From assembly GCA_035649635.1 (NCBI GenBank), contig DASRJE010000204.1:1-64000 (forward strand): a stretch of 64,000 nucleotides of DNA. The letters run 5' to 3'. A model generated the notes under the pieces. It was not told the origin of the DNA. It searched no databases and saw only the letters and a list, made by a program, of their open reading frames with translations. Source of the stretch: Gp6-AA40 sp035649635 (GTDB lineage: Bacteria; Acidobacteriota; Vicinamibacteria; Vicinamibacterales; UBA2999). A program made the position numbers and the translations under genes. Of the stretch, positions 39,345 through 48,430 are shown piece after piece; positions within the stretch are counted from its first letter, which is position 1, and every line of letters begins with the position of its first letter.

Positions 39345-41816
39345 ATGGCGACCGAACCGTCAGGACAGAACTCCGGACGCGATCTCGCACTCAGCCTCGA
39401 CCGGGCGTGTTTACTGCGCGGTAGCGAGGAAATCCGGCTCAGAGCCAAAACGTTCGAGGTACTGCTGTACCTCCACGAACATCAAGGAACCCTCGTAACC
39501 AAAGAAGATCTGTTTCGGGCTGTGTGGACCGACACGTTCGTGTCCGATGACTCGCTGACGAAGTGCATCCACGAGATTCGCAACGCGCTGGGCGACAACG
39601 ACCACCAGCTCTTGAAGACCGTGGCGCGGAGAGGTTTCATCCTTGACGTGCGGCTTGCGACCGTTGAGCGCGCCGTTCAACAGCACACGTATGGCTCGCC
39701 CGTGCACGCGCCCGACCAACGGATGCACGACCTGCCCGCGCCGCTCACCAGTTTCGTCGGTCGCAGGCGAGAGATTGCCGCGCTCATGGAGTTGTTGCCG
39801 GCGACGCGGCTGTTGACGCTGACGGGCACCGGCGGATGCGGCAAGACGCGTCTCGCACTCGAGGTCGCGCGGCGGATGCTCGATGGTTTTCCCGGCGGCG
39901 TGTGGATGGCCGATCTGTCGCCGCTCGCCGACCCGGCGCTGGTCGTTCAGACCGTCGCGTCCGCGCTCGACGTCAGGCAGGCCGCCGGTCGATCGCTCGT
40001 CGAAACACTGTCGGACCACTTGCGGCATCGCCAGATCCTGCTGGTGCTCGATAACTGCGAACACGTCATTGACGCGAGTGCCGAACTCGCCGGTACGCTG
40101 CTCCGTGCGGCGGCTGGTCTCACGATACTGGCCACGAGCCGAGAGGCACTGAGAATTGCTGGCGAGAAGACGTGGCGAGTGCCTTCTCTCACGGTGCCTG
40201 AGGCCGATCTCCCGAGCCAGGCGGACGACTTGCTGAAGTACGAAGCCGTTGATCTCTTGATCCAGCGAGCCGCGGCCGTGGGTGGCGGGTTCCCGATCAC
40301 GGCGAACAACGCCGGTGCTGTCGCCGAAGTCTGCCGTCGCCTCGACGGAATCCCGCTCGCAATCGAACTGGCGGCGGCGCGTCTGAACGTACTTTCGATC
40401 GAGCAAATCCGCGCGCGCCTCGACGGTCGATTTCGATTGCTTGCTCGGACGCTCAGGACGCCCATCGAGCGGCAACGAACTCTCGAAGCCACCGTTGACT
40501 GGAGCTACGAGCTGCTTGCTGAACCCGAACGCCAGCTGCTGCGGCGGCTTTCGATTTTTGCCGGTGGGTGGACGCTCGAAGCCGCTGAGCAAGTGTGCTC
40601 CGGCGGCGGCATCGATCGCGCCGACGTGCTCGACCTGCTGTCTCATCTGGTCGACAAATCGCTCGTCATGGTGGACCAGGAAATCGATGGACAACGCCGC
40701 TTTCGATATCTCGAAACCGTGCGTCAATACGGATGGGAGCGCTTGCAGCGTTCCGGCGAGGCCGACGATGTTCGCGCTCGTCATTTGACGTTTCTTGTCG
40801 AATTGACTCGACTCGCCGAGCCACAACTCCTGAAGGCGGAGCAGCTCCATTGGCTCGACCGCCTCCGGTTGGAACACGCCAATGTTCGAGCGGCCCTCGA
40901 GTGGGGCCTCGCGTCCGACCAGGGCGGCCCCGAGAGCGTGGAGATGGCGGGACGATTGTTGTGGTTCTGGGTGAAGTTCGCTTATCTGACCGAGGGACAG
41001 CAGTGGCTCGAACGCGCGCTCGCGAGGAGTCAGGCGTCCGCGGTTGGCGTGCGGGCGCAAACCTTCCTGGCGCTCGGCAGCATTGTGTTCTTTCAAGGAG
41101 ATTTCGCCCGCGCGTACGAGTTGCTTGGCGAGAGCGCAGCGCTGGCGCGTGAGGCATGCGAGCCGTCGATAGCGGCGATAGCCCTCGGCTTGCACACGAT
41201 GGCTGCGATCGAGCGCGGAGAGTTCGAACTCGGCGCGCGGCTGGCCACGGAATCTGCGTCGGCCGCCCACGAGGCTGGCAACCCGCTGCTCCGAGGGTTT
41301 TCATTGACCTTTTTCGGCTACGAGGCGCTTTACGCAGGAGACATCGATCGGGCCGGTCGCCTGCACGAGGAAGCGGTTGCTCTCAATCGCGCGCAAGGCG
41401 AACTCTGGGGGCTGGCCATCGTGTTGTTCGACCTCGCCTTGTTGCGGGTCGTGCAGCATCGTCTCGCCGAGGGCAGGGTCTTGTGTGCCGAGGTGATTGC
41501 GCTCGGGCGGCAGTTCCGCGATCGGCGCGCGATCGGCTGGGCCTTAGGGGTATTGGCCGCCGCGTATTTCGGCGACGGACGTCCTGAACGCGCCGCGCGG
41601 CTTCTGGGCGCGATGCAGGTTCTACTCGAGAGCATCGGCTCGTCCACGCAGCCTTCGTACAACGCCTTGATCGGCGATCACCTGTTCAGCGCTCTGCCAC
41701 AGGAGCTGGGAGAAGATGCTTACCGGCAAGCGCTGGCCGCCGGCCGCGCGATGTCGATGTCGCAAGCGATCGACTACGCGCTCGAAGAACAAATGGGTTG
41801 GCAGTTCACTGCCTGA
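39345..41816 (+). CDS. OmpR-type winged-helix STAND ATPase regulator with TPR region
   Basis: An 823-residue cytosolic regulator from ATG 39345. Residues 10-105 are an OmpR/ToxR-type winged helix (EIRLRAKTFEVLLYL, DSLTKCIHEIRNALGD, LKTVARRGFIL), in the place usually taken by a SARP DNA-binding domain. The ATPase module has Walker A GTGGCGKT (161-168), Walker B ILLVLDNCEHV, sensor ILATSREALRIAGEK and the winged-helix part TLEATVDWSYELL. The second half has TPR-like helical repeats (AQTFLALGSIVFFQGDFARA and following). It is a relative of the XRE-STAND protein 4.4 kb away but carries a different input domain. The last codons TTCACTGCC TGA coincide with an intergenic repeat, which supplies the stop. 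The target genes are unknown. Confidence 0.9.
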   Translation: MATEPSGQNSGRDLALSLDRACLLRGSEEIRLRAKTFEVLLYLHEHQGTLVTKEDLFRAVWTDTFVSDDSLTKCIHEIRNALGDNDHQLLKTVARRGFILDVRLATVERAVQQHTYGSPVHAPDQRMHDLPAPLTSFVGRRREIAALMELLPATRLLTLTGTGGCGKTRLALEVARRMLDGFPGGVWMADLSPLADPALVVQTVASALDVRQAAGRSLVETLSDHLRHRQILLVLDNCEHVIDASAELAGTLLRAAAGLTILATSREALRIAGEKTWRVPSLTVPEADLPSQADDLLKYEAVDLLIQRAAAVGGGFPITANNAGAVAEVCRRLDGIPLAIELAAARLNVLSIEQIRARLDGRFRLLARTLRTPIERQRTLEATVDWSYELLAEPERQLLRRLSIFAGGWTLEAAEQVCSGGGIDRADVLDLLSHLVDKSLVMVDQEIDGQRRFRYLETVRQYGWERLQRSGEADDVRARHLTFLVELTRLAEPQLLKAEQLHWLDRLRLEHANVRAALEWGLASDQGGPESVEMAGRLLWFWVKFAYLTEGQQWLERALARSQASAVGVRAQTFLALGSIVFFQGDFARAYELLGESAALAREACEPSIAAIALGLHTMAAIERGEFELGARLATESASAAHEAGNPLLRGFSLTFFGYEALYAGDIDRAGRLHEEAVALNRAQGELWGLAIVLFDLALLRVVQHRLAEGRVLCAEVIALGRQFRDRRAIGWALGVLAAAYFGDGRPERAARLLGAMQVLLESIGSSTQPSYNALIGDHLFSALPQELGEDAYRQALAAGRAMSMSQAIDYALEEQMGWQFTA

Positions 41817-41818
41817 CG
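41803..41818. repeat. Partial copy of the TTCACTGCCTGACACC repeat
   Basis: TTCACTGCCTGACGCC differs by one base from the core of the repeats at 35841-35855 and 35871-35885. It overlaps the last three codons of the STAND regulator gene, and its TGA is the stop codon. This suggests the gene end was fixed by insertion of, or erosion up to, the repeat. Confidence 0.55.
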
Positions 41819-41973
41819 CCCACTCCTCCGTAATTTCCACGTATCCAACCGGCTGCCCCCGAAATGTCGGAGTTCTTTCCGAAATAGGTCAGGACATTCT
41901 GCCGGCCCGCGCGCAACATTCCTGAACGTCGAGCGGTCCATCCATTGCGGACCGCCTCACGGAGGGAACTGCC

Positions 41974-44055
41974 ATGCGTCGTCTGCTCGGACACACTCAC
42001 GGAAGACTCTGGACGATAGCGATTGCGGTTGTGGCCTTTGCCTGGTTCGGCCTGGTCGCGGCGCGAGCCGCCGGGGACGGCCAGAACACTGGAATGGCCA
42101 ACCCGATTGCCCTCGTACACGCTTACGACCAGTTCGCCGGCACTGCCCCCGCGGATGTGGTCACACTGTCGCTTTCCAATCTTCGCGGTTTGAGCAGCGA
42201 AGCGCTGAACGTGGGCGGCCGGGTCGCGGTCAATCTGAACACCGGCAGCGTGGATTCCCTCGTCAACTTGCTTCCAACTGATGCGTCATTCGACCTCTGG
42301 TTGATCGATAACCAGGCCGGCTTTCGTCGAACCACACTCGCGGAGGACGGCGACAGCCTGATGAAGGTCGGCACCTACACCGCCGGATTGAACGGGCACA
42401 TGCTTTCGGTGTCGATGGGCGCCGCGGCATTCGCCAGTTTCTTTCCCGATCGGGCGTTCGTTGTGAGGTCGGGGGAGAGTCCGGTGTCGGGGTTTGCGTT
42501 GACCGGCCCCAGCACGTTTTTCGCACGGCTTCGCCATCGGCAGATTCGTTTCGTTGATCAGCCGACGGCGAGGCTCGGGTTCAATCCGGCAGGCGCGGGG
42601 CGCGAAGCCGATTTTGTGAGGGTGATTGCGCAAGGGCGCCAGCTCTTTCTGAATGAGACGTTCGACGGCAACGGCCGGACGTGCGGGACGTGTCACGTCG
42701 AGGCGAACAATTTCACCGTCGATCCGGCGCTGATCGCCACGCTGCCTTCAAGCGACCCGCTCTTCGTGGCCGAGAACAATCCGGCGCTGTCAACGCTGGA
42801 GAATTCAGATCTGCTGCGTCGCTTCGGTTTGATCCTCGTCAACGCAGACGGATTCGATCCCACGAGAGGATTTGTGTTTCGCGGCGCCCAGAACGTGCAG
42901 GCGCTCGTGAATTCGATGACACCGCAGGACCCGACCTCCGGCCTCGACTTCAGCAGCAACGGACGAAATCCGGATCCGCCCGAGCGTCTTGGCTGGGGCA
43001 ACGATGGCGCGCCGCTGCGCGACTTCGCGCTCGTGGCCATCGCGCAGCATGCCCCAAAGACGATGAACCGCGCGAGGGACGTCGATTTCAGAGTGCCTAC
43101 TGATGAAGAGTTGGACGCGATGGCCGCGTATCAGCTTTCCCTTGGCCGTCAGGAAGACTTTGACCTTCCAGCGTTGGAACTGAAGAGCGCATTGGCCAGT
43201 GCCGGCAAGACGCTGTTCCTGGACAGCGGGACGTTCTTTGAGCCTGGCCACAAGAATTGCAATGCCTGCCACTTCAACGCTGGTGGCACAGCAGGGTTGA
43301 CGTTCAACCCCTCGGATCCGGGTTTCCCGCTACTGGATGGGGGGCCACACGGATTCAATATCGGAAGCCCGACGAATGCTAACGACATTCCGTTGGCCCT
43401 GACACTGGGATTGCCACGTGACGGAGGCTTCGGGCAGATCCCAACGGTCTTTGGCTCCTTCGGCAACACCGACGATCTGCCTCCGCCTTTCGGGCACTTC
43501 GAGCTCGAGGAGTTCAACAGTCCACCCGTCGTGGAGTCGGCCGACACGGGGCCGTTCTTCCACAATCACACGGTCGCGGATCTCGAGTCGGCGGTCGCGT
43601 TCTATGGCTCGCCGGCGTTCCAGGCCAGCCTGGTTCCAACCCTCATCCCGATCACTATCAGCAGCGACCCGAACGACCCTGAGGTGCAGGCGATCGCCGC
43701 GTTCCTACGCGTCCTCAACGCGCTCGAGAATATCCGCTCTTCGATTGACCTTGCGGAGCGTGGTCGCACTAGGACGAGACTTTCCGATTTGCAGGATCAG
43801 GCGCGTCTGTCACTCGCTGAAACAGTCGATGGATTGGAAGTGTTGTCGAATGGCGCAATGGCCACGAACAGCGAGGTCACCGTTCGTGCTGCGCGGCTCA
43901 GGCTGATTGCGGCGCGTGTCGCGCTCGAAGTCGCACAGCATCTGCGCATTCGATGGGCGATCGACGATTTGCTCAGCGTGGCCGCCCAACAACTCCGACT
44001 GGCACGGTCGGCCCTGGTCAACCCGGCAACGCTGCCGCCGACGTTCCGCAACTGA
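41974..44055 (+). CDS. Exported di-haem cytochrome-c-like protein
   Basis: A 693-residue exported protein; GGAGGG lies about ten bases before ATG 41974. The signal peptide or anchor is residues 13-33. The first 200 residues are beta-rich with no recognised domain. A first CxxCH (CGTCH, near residue 230) sits in GRQLFLNETFDGNGRTCGTCH, and a second (CNACH, near residue 431) in GKTLFLDSGTFFEPGHKNCNACH. This matches the MauG / cytochrome c peroxidase wording G(K/R)xLF ... CxxCH. The C-terminal 110 residues are helical (AERGRTRTRLSDLQDQA ...). It may carry out haem-based oxidation or electron transfer in the periplasm. MauG-type catalytic Tyr/Glu residues could not be identified. It is monocistronic. 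Confidence 0.8.
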   Translation: MRRLLGHTHGRLWTIAIAVVAFAWFGLVAARAAGDGQNTGMANPIALVHAYDQFAGTAPADVVTLSLSNLRGLSSEALNVGGRVAVNLNTGSVDSLVNLLPTDASFDLWLIDNQAGFRRTTLAEDGDSLMKVGTYTAGLNGHMLSVSMGAAAFASFFPDRAFVVRSGESPVSGFALTGPSTFFARLRHRQIRFVDQPTARLGFNPAGAGREADFVRVIAQGRQLFLNETFDGNGRTCGTCHVEANNFTVDPALIATLPSSDPLFVAENNPALSTLENSDLLRRFGLILVNADGFDPTRGFVFRGAQNVQALVNSMTPQDPTSGLDFSSNGRNPDPPERLGWGNDGAPLRDFALVAIAQHAPKTMNRARDVDFRVPTDEELDAMAAYQLSLGRQEDFDLPALELKSALASAGKTLFLDSGTFFEPGHKNCNACHFNAGGTAGLTFNPSDPGFPLLDGGPHGFNIGSPTNANDIPLALTLGLPRDGGFGQIPTVFGSFGNTDDLPPPFGHFELEEFNSPPVVESADTGPFFHNHTVADLESAVAFYGSPAFQASLVPTLIPITISSDPNDPEVQAIAAFLRVLNALENIRSSIDLAERGRTRTRLSDLQDQARLSLAETVDGLEVLSNGAMATNSEVTVRAARLRLIAARVALEVAQHLRIRWAIDDLLSVAAQQLRLARSALVNPATLPPTFRN

Positions 44056-44081
44056 TCGAGCGCTCTCGATGTCGTACGGAT

Positions 44082-44175
44082 CGTAGAGCGCAGGCTTCAG
44101 CCTGCACGGTCGTCCCGACGCGGGGGCTTCCACTTCGCCCACGGCTACGGCGGACGCGAACGCCCTCGCTCTACG
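44082..44175. repeat. Palindromic intergenic repeat, copy 2 (94 bp)
   Basis: Terminal inverted repeat CGTAGAGCG (44082-44090) / CGCTCTACG (44167-44175). An inner hairpin GCAGGC-TTCA-GCCTGC sits at 44090-44105. The right two thirds match the reverse complement of the element at 18278-18334 (GGGGGCTTCCAC ... GGCTACGG). It lies between the cytochrome gene and the convergent ParB-like gene. Confidence 0.75.
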
Positions 44176-44192
44176 TCGTTGTGGAAAATGCG

Positions 44193-45140
44193 CTAATCCT
44201 CCTCCGCTGGCGGTCCGCCGGCTTTTGACACCTCGTCGGGTTTGACTCGATCGACGTTGAATTTGCCCGCGGCCGTGGTCATCTTCTGCAACACGTCGTC
44301 GAAATCGAAGCTAGTCGCCTTGGAGAAGCGGATCGGATTGATCCGCGCAACGACGAACGGCCGGAGGTAGGGGCTGGTCATTCCGCGCTCTTTGAGCTTG
44401 TCGACGATCGTCGTCACACGGTCGTCGATCGCGAGGACGAGGCGTGCCCGCCGCTCTCGCTCGGCGACCGCTTTCGACAGTGGCTTGTCGAGGAATTCGT
44501 CGATACGCCGCAAGACGGATCGGTAGACGGCGCCGCTGAGACGCGGGCGTGATTCGTACGCGGCGCCCAGCGTGAGGTAGGCGGGCTCCTCGAACTGAAA
44601 CGCGAACGCCCCCTCGGGATCACGCACTTCGTCCGCGAGCGACCGGGCCATTCGGATCGTCTCCAGTGACTTCTCGCGCAGGTTATGCGCCTTCTCCGTG
44701 TTGAGCGCCAGGATCTGGTAAGCAACCTCCTGTTCCGGGATCAGCAGAGCGACGATGGCTTTTGCGCCGAGCCGACGCATCGCCTGGAGCCGATGATTGC
44801 CGTTCGGTGTCCAGTAGCGGTTGTCGTGACGTACCACGATGAGCGGATCGAGAAAGCGATCGAGCGTTTCGATCACCGTCATCAGCCTCTTCACGTGCGC
44901 GTCCGAGGGGTCGCGTTGAAACGGTGTCGGCTCGACACGATCGATCGGGAGCGAGACGATCAGGACTGGCTTGCCACCAAACGGATCGCGATAGGCGCCA
45001 AGAACCGCGCCGCCATCGCGCTCGACAAGCGGCGCCATCGCATCGGCTGCGCTGGTACCGGTCCGTGTCTCTGCGGGTGCGAGGCCAATCGACGCCGCGG
45101 TCTGTTTCTTTCTGCGGACGGCTTTCTTCTTTTTGGCCAT
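44193..45140 (-). CDS. ParB-like (ParB/Srx superfamily) protein
   Basis: A 315-residue cytosolic protein. The N-terminus MAKKKKAVRRKKQT is strongly basic. Residues about 55-160 are a ParB/sulfiredoxin-type domain. They include LPIDRVEPTPFQRDPSDAHV, then LDPLIVVRHDNRYWTPNGNHRLQAMRRLG, where the GNHRLxAxxxLG block corresponds to the GxRRxxAxxxLG nucleotide-binding motif of ParB. The rest is helical (KAVAERERRARLVLAIDDRV). No ParA or parS-like repeats are near, so it is an orphan. Such orphans can be nucleases, CTP-binding DNA-binding proteins or transcription factors. It lies 35 bases downstream of the PQQ dehydrogenase gene on the same strand, perhaps in one transcript. Confidence 0.82.
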   Translation of the reverse strand: MAKKKKAVRRKKQTAASIGLAPAETRTGTSAADAMAPLVERDGGAVLGAYRDPFGGKPVLIVSLPIDRVEPTPFQRDPSDAHVKRLMTVIETLDRFLDPLIVVRHDNRYWTPNGNHRLQAMRRLGAKAIVALLIPEQEVAYQILALNTEKAHNLREKSLETIRMARSLADEVRDPEGAFAFQFEEPAYLTLGAAYESRPRLSGAVYRSVLRRIDEFLDKPLSKAVAERERRARLVLAIDDRVTTIVDKLKERGMTSPYLRPFVVARINPIRFSKATSFDFDDVLQKMTTAAGKFNVDRVKPDEVSKAGGPPAEED

Positions 45141-45175
45141 ACAGGAGGGCAGGATACGTCAGCCTCAGGGCTCGA

Positions 45176-47044
45176 TTAATTCCGCTGCTCAGGAGCCGGC
45201 CCCTCGGGAGCCGTCGGCGCTGGAGAAGCCGGTGGAGCATCGGGCGGCGTCGGTAACGCCGCCTTGCCGTCGAGTGTGAAGACGAACATCATCGGCGGGT
45301 TCTCCGCTTTTTCGTCCGTGGGTCCGTTGTTCGGTGCAGCGCGGCCCAGCCCTCCTCCGAACGCCACATACTGCTTGCCGTCTACTTCATACGTAATGGG
45401 CGGCGCCATGCCGGTTCGCCCGGTCCGCACTTCGTACAGGATCTCGCCGTTGTCGGCGCTGATCGCCCGGAAGCGGCCGTCGTTGATCGTCTGAAACACG
45501 AGGTTGCCCGCCGTGGTGGACGTACCGCCGCCGATGCCACCGCCGCCCGCGATGTTCCACCGCAGTTTCTGATTCACCGGATCCCACGCCTGCAACCCGT
45601 TTCGCGCACCCGGCACGGGCTCGGGTCCGAAAGAAGGCTCGATCGTCTTCGTCTCTCCCCGTGGGCGTTGGTATCCAGTGGAACCAGGCCTCAACTCTGC
45701 CTGCGCCTGATACGGGTAGCTCTGGTAGGACGCGGGGATATAGACCAGACCGGTGTTGGGGTTGTACGACATGGGTGACCAGTTATGCGCGCCGCCGCCG
45801 GTCGGAAACACCGAGATCGGTTCCTGATCGTAGTACGCCGCCGGATTTACCACGGGCCTGCCGTCTGTGCCCATGCGCAGCGCCCAACTCACTTTGACGA
45901 ATGGCTCGGCGGAGAGAAATTCGCCGGTCAGGCGGTCCAGCACATAGAAGAATCCGTTTTTCGGCGCTTGCGTGATGACCTTTCTCATGCGGCCGTTGAT
46001 GGGCAGATCGAGCAGCGTCAGTTGCTGGACGTTGTCGTAATCCCAGTTGTCGTTGGGGACCGCCTGATAGTGCCATTTGATCTGACCGGTCGTGAGATCG
46101 ACTGCCAGGATCGAGCACGTATACAGATTGTCGAGACCTTGCGCCCCACGGAACTTCTCCACCCATGGCTGTGCGTTGCCAGTACCAACGTACACGAGAT
46201 TCGCCTCGGGGTCGTAGGCGAAGCCATCCCAGACCGCACCGCCGCCGCCGTTTTTGAAGAAGTCGCCACCCCACGTCTTCGCGGCCGCGCGCATGGCCTC
46301 GTTTTCGAACGGCAGCGACGGATCGCCCGGCACCGTGTAGACGCGCCACGCCAGCTTGCCCGTCTGGGCATCGACGGCGACGAAGTTGCCGCGCGTGGGC
46401 TTGTCGCCACCGGACGCGCCGATGATGACCTTGCCACCCGCGATGCGCGGGGCCATCGTCAGGGTGTAGAGATCGCCTGAACTCACCACGCGCGTCTCCC
46501 ACACCAGCTTGCCCGTGAGCGCGTCGAGGGCAACGAGGCGGCCGTCGATCGCGGGCGCGATGATCGTGCCGTTATAAAGAGCGATGCCGCGGTTGACGTT
46601 GCCGCAGCAGATCGCGGGGCGAGTGCTGATCTGATCGATCGACGGGTCCCATCGCCACAGTTCCTTGCCCGTGCGCGCGTCCAGCGCAAACACCACGCTC
46701 CAAGTGGTGATGCCGTAAAGCGTGTTGTTCCACATCAGCGGCGTGCCTTCCTGGTTACCGCCGCCCGCGCCCATGACGTAGGACCACGCGAGACCCAGGC
46801 GCTTGGCATTGCTGCTGTCGATCTGCTTCAGCGTGCTATAGCGCGTTTCCGACTGGTCGCGGCCGTAGCTGAGCCACGAACCGGGGAGCGCATCGTTCGC
46901 CGTGCCCGCGCGTCGCAGCACGTCATCAGTCACAGTCAGGCCGTTTGAATGCCTGTCTGCCGTGTCCCGTTGCGCATACATGACGACGCCGAGGGCCAGC
47001 ATGGTCACGGTCGCGAACGCGATGGTCCTGCGCAATCGGATCAC
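45176..47044 (-). CDS. PQQ-dependent dehydrogenase, methanol/ethanol family type
   Basis: A 622-residue exported quinoprotein from GTG 47044 (GGGGG upstream). The signal peptide is LRRTIAFATVTMLALGVVMYAQ. An eight-bladed propeller follows with tryptophan-docking repeats (ALDARTGKELWRWD, ALDALTGKLVWET, AVDAQTGKLAWRV, AVDLTTGQIKWHY). The adjacent Cys pair of quinoproteins is present (PAICCGNVNRG), as are GTGNAQPW and NDNWDYDN, where Asn and Asp bind PQQ/Ca and act as base. The position usually SGGEFGVRG reads SGGDKPTRG, so Asp replaces the metal-binding Glu. The C-terminus is Pro/Ala-rich with no cytochrome c domain. It oxidises an unknown alcohol in the periplasm and needs a separate cytochrome acceptor. 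Confidence 0.88.
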   Translation of the reverse strand: MIRLRRTIAFATVTMLALGVVMYAQRDTADRHSNGLTVTDDVLRRAGTANDALPGSWLSYGRDQSETRYSTLKQIDSSNAKRLGLAWSYVMGAGGGNQEGTPLMWNNTLYGITTWSVVFALDARTGKELWRWDPSIDQISTRPAICCGNVNRGIALYNGTIIAPAIDGRLVALDALTGKLVWETRVVSSGDLYTLTMAPRIAGGKVIIGASGGDKPTRGNFVAVDAQTGKLAWRVYTVPGDPSLPFENEAMRAAAKTWGGDFFKNGGGGAVWDGFAYDPEANLVYVGTGNAQPWVEKFRGAQGLDNLYTCSILAVDLTTGQIKWHYQAVPNDNWDYDNVQQLTLLDLPINGRMRKVITQAPKNGFFYVLDRLTGEFLSAEPFVKVSWALRMGTDGRPVVNPAAYYDQEPISVFPTGGGAHNWSPMSYNPNTGLVYIPASYQSYPYQAQAELRPGSTGYQRPRGETKTIEPSFGPEPVPGARNGLQAWDPVNQKLRWNIAGGGGIGGGTSTTAGNLVFQTINDGRFRAISADNGEILYEVRTGRTGMAPPITYEVDGKQYVAFGGGLGRAAPNNGPTDEKAENPPMMFVFTLDGKAALPTPPDAPPASPAPTAPEGPAPEQRN

Positions 47045-47348
47045 GAGATGCCCCCTTTTATAGATAGGGGCCAAAAATACCACGACGCTCAGTTCGTCCA
47101 ATCGGCGACCACGTGGCGGTCCCAGGGGAACTCTTTACCGCTGAGCCCGTCCGGCCGTCTTTTGCACATTCCATTGTGAAGGCGGTTTTGACGAGATGAG
47201 GCACGTTCCCGGATCCGTTCAATCCCTCGGTGTATTCCCCCGAAGTCATTCAACACTCAACACATCCGGCAGCGACAACAGTCAGTCGGTCTGTGTTTCT
47301 TTACCCAGCCGGGCCCGGGGTTGGGTCGCCGCGCGAACGGCTTGCTGG
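47045..47348. other. Divergent intergenic region between PQQ dehydrogenase and PAP2 genes
   Basis: About 304 bases if the PAP2 start is at 47349. It must hold both promoters, but I see no convincing -35/-10 pair. An in-frame extension of the PAP2 frame up to 47196 exists but encodes a Ser/Arg-rich, unconvincing leader. Confidence 0.4.
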
Positions 47349-48266
47349 ATGGCCCTCGACTGGGTCTTGGCTATCTACGTCACCTTTGTCGCGTTCGTCG
47401 CGACCGTGTGGTCTGTTCCGGGGTGGCAATACATCTTCGGGGGCCATGCCGCGATCGTCGGAGGGCTTCTGCTGTTACCGCCTCGAGGGGCCGCGTGGGA
47501 ACAGGCGCGTGCGGCGGAATCCGTCTGGCTGTCTGGTGCGAGGTCGGTTGCGCGATTCCTGCGATACACCTATCCGGCGCTGCTTTTGACCCCGTTCTTC
47601 GAGGAGGTGTCGCTCACGGTCAACGCGGCTGCTATCGACACGCCCTACTGGTTCGAGCATTACCTGTTCAACACGGACCGCGCGCTGTTCGGCGGTACGC
47701 CGGCCATCATGCTCTCGCAGGCGGGCAATCCGGCGCTCGACGAGATCATGCACGCCTTCTACTTCTCGTACTTTCTCCTGATCATTGGCGGGATCGTCAT
47801 CGCCTGGAACGGCACTCGGCGCGGCCGCGGAACACCAGGATGCGGGTTTCACACGGCGATGACGTGCATGATGCTCGGTTTCTTCCTGTCGTATGTGTGG
47901 TATCCGTTCCTCCCCGCGCGAGGGCCGTGGGAACACCCGGAGGTCATGGCGGGTCTACGTCCGTTTGGCGGCTGGGTATTCACGCGCGCCATCGAATTGA
48001 TCATCGCGGGGGCGGCGGTTTCAGGAGGATGTTTCCCAAGCGCTCACGTCTCGGGTGCGTGGGCGCTGACCTTTGGCCTGTATGCCACCGACCGAAGGGC
48101 GGCGCTCTACTTTGGACTCGTTGCAGTCGGACTCAGCATCGCCTGTGTGTATACGAGATACCACCACGCGGTCGACGTCATGGCCGGGCTGACTGTCGCA
48201 ATCGTTGCCGCGACGATCGGCTTTAACCTGACTCGGAAGTCACTCCCCACTGCTCACCGCATGTAG
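47349..48266 (+). CDS. PAP2-superfamily membrane phosphatase
   Basis: A 305-residue inner-membrane protein; ATG 47349 directly precedes the first helix (DWVLAIYVTFVAFVATVW), though an upstream start is possible. About six hydrophobic helices. The PAP2 catalytic motifs are CFPSAHVSGA (PSxH, catalytic His) and YTRYHHAVDVMAG (SRxxxxxHxxxD-like, with nucleophile His). The first motif KxxxxxxRP is only loosely seen as FLPARGPWEHPE. Family members dephosphorylate phosphatidate, undecaprenyl-PP or inositol-type lipids, and some are inositol phosphorylceramide synthases; the HHAVDV wording with YW-rich loops would allow that. It appears monocistronic. Confidence 0.82.
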   Translation: MALDWVLAIYVTFVAFVATVWSVPGWQYIFGGHAAIVGGLLLLPPRGAAWEQARAAESVWLSGARSVARFLRYTYPALLLTPFFEEVSLTVNAAAIDTPYWFEHYLFNTDRALFGGTPAIMLSQAGNPALDEIMHAFYFSYFLLIIGGIVIAWNGTRRGRGTPGCGFHTAMTCMMLGFFLSYVWYPFLPARGPWEHPEVMAGLRPFGGWVFTRAIELIIAGAAVSGGCFPSAHVSGAWALTFGLYATDRRAALYFGLVAVGLSIACVYTRYHHAVDVMAGLTVAIVAATIGFNLTRKSLPTAHRM

Positions 48267-48430
48267 TGGGTGGTCCCACCAGTTATCGGAGGCCGCGAGT
48301 GTCGTTTCCGAGCGGGACGACGACGGACGCGCAAATCTGCGGCTAAACCCAACCCTTTATTGGCCCACTCTTTGCCTCGTCGTGGTTGCCACTCGGTGGC
48401 GTCGACGTTCAATTTTGGGAGGAGAGAGAG

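Noticed and set aside
44193..45140. Plasmid partition locus
   Set aside because: No ParA, no replication protein and no clustered parS-like sites accompany the ParB-like gene, and the surroundings are chromosomal in character.
47196..47348. 51-residue N-terminal extension of the PAP2 protein
   Set aside because: The segment is Ser/Arg-rich without a signal, and the internal ATG 47349 leads straight into the first membrane helix.
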